A model generated the notes under the pieces. That model searched no databases. It was not told where the DNA came from and saw only the letters and a list, made by a program, of their open reading frames with translations. Positions 1-8,334 of a DNA stretch of 64,000 nt are shown in pieces; the stretch's first letter is position 1, and every line of letters begins with the position of its first letter. A program made the translations under genes and the position numbers. The stretch covers positions 1 through 64,000 of the forward strand of contig CAOMRW010000004.1 of NCBI GenBank assembly GCA_948485625.1. Reading direction: 5' to 3'. This DNA comes from an uncultured Clostridia bacterium. GTDB lineage: Bacteria; Bacillota; Clostridia; TANB77; CAG-508.

Positions 1-100
1 AATTAAAAGTTAATTTTCAAATTTCTTTATGACATTTTCAAAAGTTATTGACATGAACAAATGAAAATTCTACAAGAATTCTAAAAAATCATACACCACA

Positions 101-817
101 TTATATGTTTATCAAATTATTTAATATACTAATCAATATTTCTTGTAGTTCTATAGCTTTTGTTTTATCTAATTTTTCTAATAATATTTCATTGTTTGAA
201 ATAATTCTAATGCCTATACAAGGAATATTAAACTTATTACATACTGAATATGTTCCTATACTTTCCATATCTTCACTATAGTTTTTGAATATATTATTTA
301 TCCAATCTATTCTATCTATTTCTCTATTGAATACATCTCCACTTCCTAATATTCCCCTATATATTTTATTTGAACAATTTAGTTTTAGGATTTCTTCAAT
401 AATATTAACTAATTTTAAATCTGAATTTTGTATATCTTTTGCACGTTTATTTGGCTCCCATTCAAATGGATTCGAACCTTTTCCTCTATCTTTGCTTGGC
501 ATTTTATATGCATTAATATTACAACACTTTTCTCCTACAATAATGTCTCCTATATGTAAATCAGTTCTATGTGCTCCTGCAATACCTTGATTTATAACTA
601 TATTGGGATGAAAATTTATAATTCCAATAGTAGTCGCCATAGTTGAATTTATTGTTCCTACTAATGTTTTTGATATTACTACTTCTATATTATTAATACT
701 TCCTTCATAAAATTGATATCCTGCTATTGTTCTATCTTTTCTATTTTTTAGTTTACTTAATAGACATTCTATTTCAATATCCATTGCCCCTTGTATTAAA
801 ACCACTTTATCTTTCAA
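101..817 (-). CDS. MTA/SAH nucleosidase-like protein (nucleoside phosphorylase superfamily)
   Basis: 238 aa, the usual size for the family. It would split the glycosidic bond of methylthioadenosine or S-adenosylhomocysteine in the cytosol (methionine salvage, SAM by-product removal). Visible motifs are the N-terminal GAMDIEIE (family GAMxxE), GSGDVF in the middle and SEDMESIGTYSVC, equivalent to the EMEGAAxAxVC substrate loop. The position normally holding the catalytic Asp (ISD) is Asn here (IISNNE), so activity or substrate may differ from E. coli Pfs. Start ATG at 817. It stands alone, separated from the following element by a terminator hairpin, and looks like host DNA. Family assignment is firm, exact substrate is inference. 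Confidence 0.8.
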   Translation of the reverse strand: MKDKVVLIQGAMDIEIECLLSKLKNRKDRTIAGYQFYEGSINNIEVVISKTLVGTINSTMATTIGIINFHPNIVINQGIAGAHRTDLHIGDIIVGEKCCNINAYKMPSKDRGKGSNPFEWEPNKRAKDIQNSDLKLVNIIEEILKLNCSNKIYRGILGSGDVFNREIDRIDWINNIFKNYSEDMESIGTYSVCNKFNIPCIGIRIISNNEILLEKLDKTKAIELQEILISILNNLINI

Positions 818-1047
818 TTTTATTATCCTCGCTTTATAAAAAACTTTTTATGAAAACATTATATCATATTATCTATAGAAATAAACCTATTTATTAGTAT
901 CTTTTCAATAAGCTAGATTTTATAACATTTTTTAACATATGCAATTTGTTTTTTATAACAATTTTATAACATTTAGTCTGAATTTTTAATTTTTTAACCT
1001 ATGAAACCCTTGAAAACACTGCATTCTTATTTCCAACATCAAATATA

Positions 1048-1093
1048 TAAAAAACCGAGAAAACATTGATATTTCAACGTTTTTTCGGTTTTT
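1048..1093. terminator. Long intrinsic terminator hairpin
   Basis: Arms AAAAACCGAGAAAACATTGA and TCAACGTTTTTTCGGTTTTT pair over 20 positions (two G-U pairs) around a TATT loop, with A and T runs at the two ends, so it could stop transcription from either side. It lies at the junction between the nucleosidase gene and the integrative element. Confidence 0.7.
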
Positions 1094-1170
1094 CTATGGA
1101 GGCTATTACCAAGTTGAGTGTCGTATATAACTCGCTCATAGCCTACATTTTTATAATCTTAAAATCTCAT

Positions 1171-1199
1171 TTTAATACAATTTTAGTACAATAGATTTA
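1171..1199 (+). repeat. Left copy of end-repeat of the integrative element
   Basis: Begins TTTAATACAATTTTAGTACA and differs from 16408-16436 at two positions. Same orientation as the right-hand copies. Probable integrase arm-type site; the role is inferred from position only. Confidence 0.55.
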
Positions 1200-2143
1200 A
1201 TTAATTGTTTTATTAACTTTTTTACTAAAAATATAAAACTATGTTATTAATATACAACACTAATTTTTAAAATTCAAGAGAAATATTAAGATTTTAAAAT
1301 CATAATTATAAAGTATCATAAAATGTATTATTCGTTAAGGACTTTTATATGTATCTAAAAATTCCACAACATACTCCCACAATTCATAAATCATAAAATA
1401 CAACAAATTATACATCTACAACATAAATCTTCTTAAAATGGATTTTGAATCGAATGAGAAAGTAACGCAAGTTCTATATATATTTATTATAGATTATGAG
1501 ATGATTTCTCATTATTTATTATGTCTATATCTGTCTATTTCGCTCCTCGTGTCGTATCTGACTTTAAATAAGTTTGCAAAAGATGTCGCCCAAACCGACA
1601 AGTAAAAGATGTATGAGGAAAAGCATATAATATTAAGTTCGTTTTAACGAACTACCAATATTTACAAACATTAGATTTAAAAGAAAATGGCATACAAGAG
1701 TTGGCGCTGCCAACGATAGATTTCTAATAAAATTTATATTCTATTGTGAAAGAGAAACAACTTTCACCCGAGTGAAACTAGCAATCAAAAAAGTTTTATA
1801 GTTTGGTAGTCAAACAAAGAAAAATAGATAAATGAGTGAACAGTTCGTTAGGTAATCTTTATTATATTTTATATAGACAGGACTACATTCATAATACAAT
1901 TTATATTCTATGTAAGATTTATATAATCTTCCTACTTAATAATGAAAACAAAATGTATCCAGATTCAGAAACTAATTTGTATAATAAAATTCTAGTTTTA
2001 AAATTACTGGATAATCACTTCTAAAATACCTCTCACACTCACGAGGTTGCTTTTGAACGAATGTTTGCGATTAAGATATAAAAGTATATGTCTTAAAAAT
2101 TAAAATCGTTATATGGGCTTACTATGAAATGGTTAAAAAGAAA
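1200..2143. other. Gene-free left end of the element with several hairpins
   Basis: No convincing gene (only a short unsupported frame at 1836-2024). It holds three small inverted repeats: AGTTCGTT/AACGAACT at 1636-1653, GTTGGC-GCT-GCCAAC at 1700-1714, and GTGAAAG/CTTTCAC at 1746-1767, whose right arm can alternatively pair with the following GTGAAA. Such hairpin-rich, gene-free DNA at an element end would fit an origin of replication or transfer, but no nic-site consensus was recognised. Confidence 0.4.
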
Positions 2144-2164
2144 AAGAGGGGACAATTCCCTCTT
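2144..2164 (-). terminator. Terminator after the 3993-2231 operon
   Basis: AAGAGGGGACAATTCCCTCTT forms a hairpin and is followed on the minus strand by a T-rich run. It closes the leftward membrane-protein operon. Confidence 0.75.
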
Positions 2165-2230
2165 ACGTTAAATCTTAGTTAAAATCTTCTTTCTTCTTTT
2201 ATTTTCAATTTTTTCTTGTATCATCTCTTT

Positions 2231-2344
2231 TTATCTTCCATTATATTTTTGTTCTTTTTTAGGCTCTTTTCCTTTGGTATTTGCAAAATATACAACTATA
2301 CCTGCTATAATTACTACAAAAACTATTGCTAATATTATTAACAT
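2231..2344 (-). CDS. 37-aa single-pass membrane peptide
   Basis: Begins MLIILAIVFVVIIAGIVVYF, one clear membrane segment, followed by a lysine-rich tail ending NGR. A strong ribosome binding site (GGAGG, 8 bases before ATG) supports translation. It lies 13 bases after the SHOCT membrane gene and before a terminator, so it is the last gene of that operon. Function unknown; no family recognised. Confidence 0.6.
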   Translation of the reverse strand: MLIILAIVFVVIIAGIVVYFANTKGKEPKKEQKYNGR

Positions 2345-2357
2345 AATTTTCCACCTC

Positions 2358-3374
2358 CTATATTTTCGATAATATTTTTCTTTTACTTTCTTCAAACTCT
2401 TTTTCTGTTATTATTCCTTGTTCTTTTAGTTCTGCTAGTTCTTTTAAACTACTTAGATGACTATTGTTTGACTTTAATTCTTCAACATTCTCTATAATAA
2501 CGTTTTTGTCTTCTTTTCTCTCTTTTTGTCTAGTATCTTCTCTAGCAATTTTCAAAAATCCAATTACTTTATTCATAATATCTTTTAATTCTTCGTATGC
2601 AACACCATTTTTTGAAATACTACTGTCTAAAAAATCTAGTGTAATGACACTATTCTGTACTTTATTTGTATATATATTCAATTTTAATGTACTGCAATAA
2701 TCATTGATTGTTCGTGAACCACTTGCTCCTGCTACTGCTCCTAATCCACCAAATAACAAACCTCCTACAACTGCACTTCCTGACCTGCTAGAAATAACAC
2801 TATTTCCATTCTCAAATATTTCAAAATCAAGTATTTCTTCAAATTTTAAAATATTTGATTCACTTTCATAATAACTATATGTACCTAATAATTTATTTTT
2901 TACATCTATGTCGATTCCGACAATATTTCTATATGATACACTTTCACAATTTAACATCTTATTTTGTTTAATAAATTTTTTATATCTGTAAAAGTATGTT
3001 TCTTTATTTTTCTGTTTTAAGTTTGATGATGTTATTCCCATAGCTACAGGAGTAAGTAGTAATCCTAAAAGAAATATTCCGATTAAGTTTATACTTATGA
3101 AAGGTAATATGCTAAAACCTATAAATCCACATATTCCAACTATTGCAACAATCTTTCTAACGTCATATATTTTATGTTTTTCTATTTCATTATTTGATAT
3201 AGTATTATTAACTTCTATTTTCTCTGTAGCATTATATCTTTCATCATAACAATTTTTGCAATATCCCTTATATTTGCCAATTTCATTTACTGTCAATTCT
3301 TTAGTACACCCAAAGCAATACTTTTCTTCATTGTCTAATAGTCCAACTGCCATTAATTCCTCATTACTTGCCAT
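2358..3374 (-). CDS. Zinc-ribbon/SHOCT-domain membrane protein
   Basis: 338 aa. Residues about 20-45 hold a CFGC ... CKNC zinc-ribbon, residues about 70-110 are two hydrophobic segments, about residues 198-215 a glycine-rich SAVVGGLLFGGLGAVAGASG stretch, and the C-terminus is a SHOCT motif (LKELAELKEQGIITEKEF). SHOCT modules are short helical oligomerisation domains common in element-borne membrane proteins. Start overlaps the end of the upstream gene by 11 bases, so the two are translationally coupled. A CGG at 2926-2928 is out of frame. Function unknown. Confidence 0.6.
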   Translation of the reverse strand: MASNEELMAVGLLDNEEKYCFGCTKELTVNEIGKYKGYCKNCYDERYNATEKIEVNNTISNNEIEKHKIYDVRKIVAIVGICGFIGFSILPFISINLIGIFLLGLLLTPVAMGITSSNLKQKNKETYFYRYKKFIKQNKMLNCESVSYRNIVGIDIDVKNKLLGTYSYYESESNILKFEEILDFEIFENGNSVISSRSGSAVVGGLLFGGLGAVAGASGSRTINDYCSTLKLNIYTNKVQNSVITLDFLDSSISKNGVAYEELKDIMNKVIGFLKIAREDTRQKERKEDKNVIIENVEELKSNNSHLSSLKELAELKEQGIITEKEFEESKRKILSKI

Positions 3375-3993
3375 TAATTTTACCCTCCTTTACTATGTTA
3401 TAATAGTTAATAAAATATGGTATTATTCCAATGTAACTGACACAAGAAATAGTTTTTAATATTAATATAGTTATTGTTTCAGATGTTGGATATAAGTTTA
3501 ATAGATAATTATTAGCTCTCCAAATATTGATGATATTTATTATATCTATAACTACTAGATAAACTATTGATAAAGCAAACCATATCCAACTTATTTTTGT
3601 AGATTTTTTTAATATTACATTGTATATAAATATAATTGTAATTGACCTTATTATTATGTTTAGAATACTTAGTATAGAAAATTCATAATAAATAATAGTT
3701 ATTATTATTACAGCAACTAATGTCATTACTAAACATATTAGTAAAATATTGTTTCCTATTTTTAAACTTATGTTCTCTTTAGACATTCTTAATGTAACTA
3801 TTGAAAAATATACAATAAAACCAATTAGCATAGGAAGTAATTGAATAGCATTTAGAATAATCACTAAAAATCCTTGTGTCCTCGAACTCATCTGCATAAT
3901 TATATAAATTATCATTAATATACTACTTATTAATCCTAATATTGCTGTTTTCTTTAGACTACCAAAAAATTCTTTCACATTTTCCACCCCCAA
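3364..3993 (-). CDS. Multi-pass membrane protein, unknown function
   Basis: 209 aa with about six hydrophobic segments spread over the whole length and a short cytoplasmic N-terminus (MGVENVKEFFGSLKKT). First gene of a three-gene leftward operon with the SHOCT protein and the 37-aa peptide. No catalytic motif is visible. The unit could be an accessory immunity or surface module of the element, but that is speculation. Confidence 0.5.
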   Translation of the reverse strand: MGVENVKEFFGSLKKTAILGLISSILMIIYIIMQMSSRTQGFLVIILNAIQLLPMLIGFIVYFSIVTLRMSKENISLKIGNNILLICLVMTLVAVIIITIIYYEFSILSILNIIIRSITIIFIYNVILKKSTKISWIWFALSIVYLVVIDIINIINIWRANNYLLNLYPTSETITILILKTISCVSYIGIIPYFINYYNIVKEGKINGK

Positions 3994-4033
3994 AAACTGT
4001 AATTTTTATTTTTTAATTTTTAAAACTTAATAC

Positions 4034-4249
4034 CTACATTATTTTCTTATTACTTGCACAATTTTTATTATTACAATATTTGCAATACCAATCATAGAAG
4101 TAATATTTTGTGTTTTTACATCTCTTTTCTGTAATCCCCTTTAAATTATCAAGTTCTAATCTTACTGTATCTCTTGCTAAATCTAGTGAGTCCGTATTTA
4201 GAAATAGTTTAATCTTTTGTATAATTTCTAACATTTCTAAATTTTCCAT
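4034..4249 (-). CDS. Small cysteine-rich protein, unknown
   Basis: 71 aa beginning MENLEMLEIIQKIKLF. A longer frame upstream exists but lacks a good start; this ATG follows an AAGGATG-type Shine-Dalgarno sequence. The C-terminus has paired cysteines (KRC, WYCKYC, NCAS), suggesting metal binding. Divergent from the XRE gene at 4370, so both may share a control region. Confidence 0.45.
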   Translation of the reverse strand: MENLEMLEIIQKIKLFLNTDSLDLARDTVRLELDNLKGITEKRCKNTKYYFYDWYCKYCNNKNCASNKKIM

Positions 4250-4369
4250 ATTTGAACATCCTTTTTTCGATATTTTTATTAATTGTACCACAAAGAGAGG
4301 GGGCTTGTCTACGTGTCTACACCTATTAACGCAAATATTGTAAAATAATAGCAAATAGGAGGTATAACG

Positions 4370-4573
4370 ATGATAAAACTTAATGTAGAACAATTACTAC
4401 AACAAAAAAACATAAGTAAAGAAAAGTTATGCAAAGAAATGGGAATTACACGCTGGAACTTAAATCAAGCTATCAAAAGTCATAATTCTATATCATATAA
4501 ATATCTCGAGGGTTTTTGTAAAGTGTTAGGCTGTAGAATTGATGAACTTTTAATATTTGTTGATGATGAGTAG
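4370..4573 (+). CDS. Cro/CI-type XRE helix-turn-helix regulator (67 aa)
   Basis: The whole protein is one HTH domain: KLCKEMGITRWNLNQAIK is the helix-turn-helix, with a Cro-like ending CRIDELL. Ribosome binding site AGGAGG 8 bases before ATG. It probably binds DNA upstream of the divergent 4249 gene and may be one of three layered regulators of the element. Confidence 0.7.
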   Translation: MIKLNVEQLLQQKNISKEKLCKEMGITRWNLNQAIKSHNSISYKYLEGFCKVLGCRIDELLIFVDDE

Positions 4574-4586
4574 ATAAGGAATAATA

Positions 4587-4838
4587 TCAACTTTTTAAGA
4601 TTTTTTTTATTTCCTTATCTATTTTTTTGTCAAGTTTTAGTGTCTTTCTTCCATTTTTTCCATACTCTTGAATATAATTTTTTCTTTTATCGACTAACTT
4701 TTGAATCTTTTTATTTGTAGATATTTCTAAATTTTTTCTGTATATTTCTAATGTTTTTATAGTATTTTCTTTTGGATTTTTTGTATATAATGCGTTCTCA
4801 ATATCTTCAAGTATAGTAATTGCAACATCTTTCTCCAT
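4587..4838 (-). CDS. Charged helical protein, unknown
   Basis: 83 aa, lysine-rich and predicted all-helical (MEKDVAITILEDIENALYTK at the start), no cysteine or membrane segment. Convergent with the XRE gene at 4370 and divergent from the XRE gene at 4936. No family recognised. Confidence 0.4.
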   Translation of the reverse strand: MEKDVAITILEDIENALYTKNPKENTIKTLEIYRKNLEISTNKKIQKLVDKRKNYIQEYGKNGRKTLKLDKKIDKEIKKILKS

Positions 4839-4860
4839 TTTTCGCCTCCTTTTCTATCGA

Positions 4861-4888
4861 TTGACGTGTAAATCGAGTATAGCATAAT
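4861..4888 (+). promoter_or_regulatory. Promoter of the second XRE gene
   Basis: TTGACG at 4861-4866 and CATAAT at 4883-4888, 16-base spacer. The -35 sits inside the imperfect palindrome TCGATTGACGTGTAAATCGA, a likely operator. Confidence 0.5.
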
Positions 4889-4935
4889 CTTGTTGTAAAA
4901 TCAATAAAAATAGGAATAAAGGGAATACTAATTTT

Positions 4936-5202
4936 ATGAATAAGATTATAAAGTTTGAAAATGGTAAATTAAATATTATAGGTGATAAAGTTCGACAATT
5001 TAGAGAGGCGAGAGATTGGTCTTTAACAAAATTATCTGATGAAATAATGCTCAATACGGGTGTTGATATAAGAAAATCATCATTACAACATATTGAAAAA
5101 GGGAAAAGAGTAGTAAAAGAATATGAATTTTATGCCCTATGCAAAGTATTCGATGTAACAATGGAAGAAATGTTGAAAGATTTTATTAATGAGGTAAAAT
5201 AA
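4936..5202 (+). CDS. XRE-family transcriptional regulator (88 aa)
   Basis: An N-terminal leader (MNKIIKFENGKLN) precedes a classic XRE HTH: IGDKVRQFREARDWSLTKLS ... SSLQHIEKGKRVV, ending with MEEMLKDF. Acts as a DNA-binding repressor or activator of neighbouring element genes. A CGG at 5057-5059 is out of frame (ACG GGT). Shine-Dalgarno is weak. Confidence 0.7.
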   Translation: MNKIIKFENGKLNIIGDKVRQFREARDWSLTKLSDEIMLNTGVDIRKSSLQHIEKGKRVVKEYEFYALCKVFDVTMEEMLKDFINEVK

Positions 5203-5250
5203 AGAACTAACTTACTGTATATGTAGTAAATTAGTTCTATTTTTTATTTA

Positions 5251-5517
5251 TTAATAATCTAGTGTGATGTTTAAATCATTTGAAAGCTGTAGATATATTG
5301 AATTTCCCTCAATTTTAATATCTTCTATATAAAACAATTCAACTATAAAATCCTGTTTCTTTTGGTCTGAAATGACTAATTTTTGGTCGCTAACGATTAC
5401 TTGTGCATTACATATTGTTGTGTAAAATTGTATTGAATTTTCTAGCTTAACAAAAACATCTTGATTTTGATATTCTGCTATTTTATCTCTTAACTTCTCA
5501 ATTAATTCCTTATTCAT
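5251..5517 (-). CDS. Hypothetical protein (88 aa)
   Basis: Begins MNKELIEKLRDKIAEYQNQD; a helical N-terminus then beta-rich segments (YTTICNAQVIVSDQKLVIS). Good ribosome binding site (GGAGGT, 6 bases before ATG). No family recognised. It could be a small sensor or inhibitor; the sequence does not decide. Confidence 0.45.
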   Translation of the reverse strand: MNKELIEKLRDKIAEYQNQDVFVKLENSIQFYTTICNAQVIVSDQKLVISDQKKQDFIVELFYIEDIKIEGNSIYLQLSNDLNITLDY

Positions 5518-5568
5518 ATAACCTCCTGCTTTTTATTATTTTATCACATTATAATAATTTTATTTATA

Positions 5569-5749
5569 TTATCTTTTAATTTCCATTTGTTCTAATAATC
5601 TGTAGAATGAACTTTTACTTATACCAATTTTTCTATATGTATCAATAGCTTTCTGACCGATTTTTATATTTTTCAATTTCTGCCTCTGCTATATTATGAT
5701 TATAATTCAATTTTGGTCTTCCCACATTTCTTAATCTTATATTTTCCAT
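5569..5749 (-). CDS. Recombinase-type HTH protein read through a +1 shift at CGG
   Basis: From ATG 5749 the frame runs MENIRLRNVGRPKLNYN ... IEKYKN and then meets CGG (5659-5657), after which it stops within five codons. Skipping the C gives GQKAIDTYRKIGISKSSFYR, exactly the C-terminal HTH of resolvase/invertase recombinases, and ends KR-stop at 5569. The intact product would be 59 aa: GRPK linker plus HTH, without the catalytic domain. It lies two bases after the serine recombinase gene and may be its C-terminal paralogue, perhaps a res-site-binding accessory. Length fits exactly one extra base. Confidence 0.6.
5657..5659 (-). other. CGG +1 recoding site 1 (HTH protein, codon 31)
   Basis: Context AAT-CGG-TCA on the coding strand; productive reading AAT-(C)-GGT-CAG gives Asn-Gly-Gln. 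Zero-frame reading stops four codons later. Confidence 0.75.
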
Positions 5750-5751
5750 TT

Positions 5752-6363
5752 TCAAATTTCTCCTTTACTATCATAAATTTTTACAAAATCATAAAACTTG
5801 TTTCTCTTTAATCCAGTTAATTCAATGGCTTTAGTTCCTGTTATTTCTCCATTCTTCCATTGTTTGTAGATTTCCTTAAAATTGGTAGGTATATCAATTT
5901 TAGGTCTGCCGTATGGTCTGCCTTGTTCTAATGCACACTTGATACCGTCTGCTTGTGTTCTTAATATTGTTGCCCTTTTGTTTTGTGCCTCCCAACAAAA
6001 TATTTCAAATACAATGTTTCTAATCATTTTTGCCATAGGCTTTATACTTTCATCATCATAGTTTAGATTTAATGAGGGAATATTTAATACTCTAACATTG
6101 ATTTCGTTATCCATAAAATATTGCCATTCTTTCCTTAGGTCATCATTTCTTCCTAATCTATCCAAATCATCTATAACGAATGTATCTCCAGTTTCTAAAC
6201 ATTTCTTTGCATATAAATAACCTGTTCTATCGAAATTCTTTCCACTTAATTTATCCCAGTAGATGTTTTTTTCAGGTATTCCAAGTTTAATAAATTCTTC
6301 TATTTGTCTATCCAAGTTTTGACCTTTACTGCTAACTCTAGCATATCCTATTGTTTTTGACAT
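5752..6363 (-). CDS. Serine recombinase / resolvase
   Basis: About 203 aa from the MSKTIGYARVSS start (GGAG ribosome site 9 bases upstream). The catalytic serine is in YARVSS; the resolvase domain continues through DKLSGKNFDR, FVIDDLDRLGR and ends with the GRPYGRPK linker and a C-terminal HTH (GEITGTKAIELTGLKRNKFY). Such enzymes resolve dimers or invert DNA through res sites; two long inverted repeats lie just upstream (6392-6453, 6520-6590). The CGG triplets at 5909 and 5945 are out of frame. Family assignment is firm. Confidence 0.88.
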   Translation of the reverse strand: MSKTIGYARVSSKGQNLDRQIEEFIKLGIPEKNIYWDKLSGKNFDRTGYLYAKKCLETGDTFVIDDLDRLGRNDDLRKEWQYFMDNEINVRVLNIPSLNLNYDDESIKPMAKMIRNIVFEIFCWEAQNKRATILRTQADGIKCALEQGRPYGRPKIDIPTNFKEIYKQWKNGEITGTKAIELTGLKRNKFYDFVKIYDSKGEI

Positions 6364-6391
6364 TTTCATCATCTCCATTTTTAATTTTTGT

Positions 6392-6453
6392 GTTTAGAAA
6401 AGTGGTATTGATTTTCTAAATATTTATAAAGTGTTTTTACCACTTTTCTAAAC
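6392..6453. repeat. 16-bp perfect inverted repeat upstream of the serine recombinase
   Basis: Arms GTTTAGAAAAGTGGTA (6392-6407) and TACCACTTTTCTAAAC (6438-6453), perfect, 30-base centre. Position directly before the recombinase start suggests a res subsite or an autoregulatory operator. Confidence 0.65.
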
Positions 6454-6519
6454 AAGGTTTTTATATATTTTTAACTGTTGGGAAAAGCATACTTTAATCA
6501 ACAGTATATTTTCATTTTC

Positions 6520-6590
6520 AAAATGGACGAAATTGATATACTATCTATATAATTATATATTATAAGTAGTGTTTGTATTTCGTCCATTTT
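6520..6590. repeat. 14-bp perfect inverted repeat, second res-like site
   Basis: Arms AAAATGGACGAAAT (6520-6533) and ATTTCGTCCATTTT (6577-6590) flank a 43-base AT-rich centre containing TATAAT-like boxes. Together with 6392-6453 it gives the two-subsite layout expected of a res region; it could also be a terminator for genes on either side. Confidence 0.5.
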
Positions 6591-6661
6591 TTTATCTGCT
6601 ACATATCCACCATATAACAACTATCTCAATAATAATCTTTAGTATCACAAATAACAATGTT

Positions 6662-6915
6662 TTAATCCTCCTCATCGTCTTCATCATCATTTAATATTAA
6701 TCTAATATCATCGTTCAAATCCTCATTAAATAAACTGTCATATCTTTTTAATACCTTGTTAATTTCTTCTAGTTCGTTATCATCTATGTAATATTTAAAG
6801 TGATGTAGTCCATACCTAACATAAAGATACATAGCAAGGTTAAAATCATCATCACAATTTTTTTGTAATATATTATCAATTTCATTTATAATTTTTCTAT
6901 TTTACTTCTATCCAT
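6662..6915 (-). pseudogene. Small acidic protein gene with an A-run frameshift
   Basis: ATG at 6915 gives MDRSKIEK and then stops; a one-base shift at an A5 run (6892-6896) opens the rest, IINEIDNILQKNC ... ending in the acidic tail NDDEDDEED. Adding one A would give an 84-aa protein. This is a base loss in a homopolymer, unlike the CGG sites, so it may be a sequencing error or real decay. Unknown function. Confidence 0.45.
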
Positions 6916-7147
6916 TTTTAACCCTCCATTTTCCATTTAAACAACAATTTAATATATAATACGAAGCTTCAATTTTTCCTTGTAGTTCTGCTTGTTTCTC
7001 ATATACTTCAACTATATTATAAATCATAATTCCTTGCCTCTCGTTTTCTCTTGTTTTCCTTTTCAATTCTTTGTCTACTTCTGCAAGCTCTTCTTCACAG
7101 CGTTGTATATATTTTTTAATTTTTCTTTTACTAATAGTTCTGCTCAT
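6908..7147 (-). CDS. Coiled-coil hypothetical protein
   Basis: 79 aa from MSRTISKRKIKKYIQRCEEE; a charged heptad-like helix (ELAEVDKELKRKTREN) then YILNCCLNGKWRV. Its stop overlaps the ATG of the downstream 6915 gene, indicating coupling. No family recognised. Confidence 0.4.
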   Translation of the reverse strand: MSRTISKRKIKKYIQRCEEELAEVDKELKRKTRENERQGIMIYNIVEVYEKQAELQGKIEASYYILNCCLNGKWRVKNG

Positions 7148-7249
7148 TTCAACACCCCTAATATATTTCATTTTCAAAAAATCTTAAAGTATTACATATA
7201 AAGTCTATATCGTCCTTTTTTATATTGGAGAGGCATTAAGCCCCTCATT

Positions 7250-7699
7250 TTAAGAAACTCTTATCATTCCTCCAGATTTTCCAGTTATTGCTATACTACC
7301 AAATTCACTAAATAAATCATTATCTAAATTATAAGCATAAGCTAATGTATAACCATTTTTCAAATCTTCAACATCTTGTTCCCATACCTCTTCATTTTCA
7401 GAAATATACATTAAATTTAAAAGTTCTCCAAATGATGTATAGCAATGTATAACGTGATAAACAATTACATTGTGTTCTTCTTCAAATTCTCTAACTAATG
7501 TTTCAAATCGTTCTGCTCCATTCTCTTTAGTACACCAATATAAAATTCCTCCTAATTTTGTTTGCTCTGAATAATATAACAAATTACTTCTTTTATAATC
7601 ATTTACTACGTCTTTCACAAGTCCATAGTTTCTACTTAATATTTCCAATCTTTTTATTGCCTCTTGTTTTTGTTTTTCTCTTAATTCTTTATTATCCAT
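7250..7699 (-). CDS. Hypothetical protein (149 aa)
   Basis: Begins MDNKELREKQKQEAIKRLEI. Central segment (ENGAERFETLVREFEEEHN) and VYHVIHCYTSFGELLNLMYI resemble element-borne accessory proteins of unknown role. GGAGG ribosome site before ATG. Ends GGMIRVS. No catalytic motif visible. It may be a host-takeover or regulatory protein. Confidence 0.5.
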   Translation of the reverse strand: MDNKELREKQKQEAIKRLEILSRNYGLVKDVVNDYKRSNLLYYSEQTKLGGILYWCTKENGAERFETLVREFEEEHNVIVYHVIHCYTSFGELLNLMYISENEEVWEQDVEDLKNGYTLAYAYNLDNDLFSEFGSIAITGKSGGMIRVS

Positions 7700-7754
7700 T
7701 TATAAATCCTCCTAAATATTTTCATAATAGGGTAGAGGTCAAGCCTCTAATCCC

Positions 7755-8153
7755 TCAAAATTCTTCACTTGCAACAAATAATGGGCTTTTTGTTACTTTT
7801 GTTATTGCGTTTATTCTCATACATTCATCATCATTAAAAACATTTGTAAAATCTATCAAATTATTAATTATTTTCCTTGTAAATGTTTTTTCAATAAGTA
7901 TTGTGTTTTTGCCTAGCCCCTCACTATGTGCGAAATAATCGCCTTGTTCGTGTTCAAATTTACTTATATGTAATGATATTTGATTTTTGGTATTGTATTG
8001 TAATGCAAATTCAAGATAATGTTTATCATCTAATTCAATGTGCTTTATCAATCTTTTTTCATTGTGAAATAGGTAATATTCCACGTCTAGCCTCCAATCG
8101 TTACTACATTTTGCATTTGTCTTTTGTATTTGTTCCTTTGTTATTTTTGGCAT
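7755..8153 (-). CDS. Hypothetical protein (132 aa)
   Basis: Begins MPKITKEQIQKTNAKCSNDW, soluble, beta-rich centre (YLEFALQYNTKNQISLHIS). Strong ribosome site (AAGGAG). The promoter region upstream has the palindrome TGACAATTTATTGTCA (8189-8204), a probable operator. Family not recognised. Confidence 0.5.
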   Translation of the reverse strand: MPKITKEQIQKTNAKCSNDWRLDVEYYLFHNEKRLIKHIELDDKHYLEFALQYNTKNQISLHISKFEHEQGDYFAHSEGLGKNTILIEKTFTRKIINNLIDFTNVFNDDECMRINAITKVTKSPLFVASEEF

Positions 8154-8220
8154 AAAATATACACTCTCCTTATCAATAGAATATTTTTTGACAATTTATT
8201 GTCATTTTTCGATAAATCTA

Positions 8221-8334
8221 TTGACTAAGTCGAGTGTTCTAATCTATAATATAATAGATGACTAGCAATAGTTCATCGCTCGTGTGGTAAAGCATTGTCC
8301 GTCCAAAGATAAGTGCTTTATCACTTTTTTACTT
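8221..8334 (+). ncRNA. Candidate small RNA with its own promoter and terminator
   Basis: A textbook promoter on the plus strand (TTGACT 8221-8226, 18-base spacer, TATAAT 8245-8250) has no gene behind it. About 35 bases downstream a hairpin (GTGGTAAAGCA / TGCTTTATCAC) runs into TTTTTT near 8330. The transcript would be roughly 70-75 nt, ending opposite the 3' end of the 8329-8499 gene. Existence of the RNA is inferred from these signals only. Confidence 0.55.

Noticed and set aside
101..817. Asn in place of the catalytic Asp as proof of an inactive nucleosidase
   Set aside because: Some nucleosidase relatives are known to me with Asn-Asn at this place, so inactivity cannot be claimed.
1836..2024. 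62-codon plus-strand frame as a gene
   Set aside because: No ribosome binding site, odd composition, and it lies in hairpin-rich non-coding DNA.
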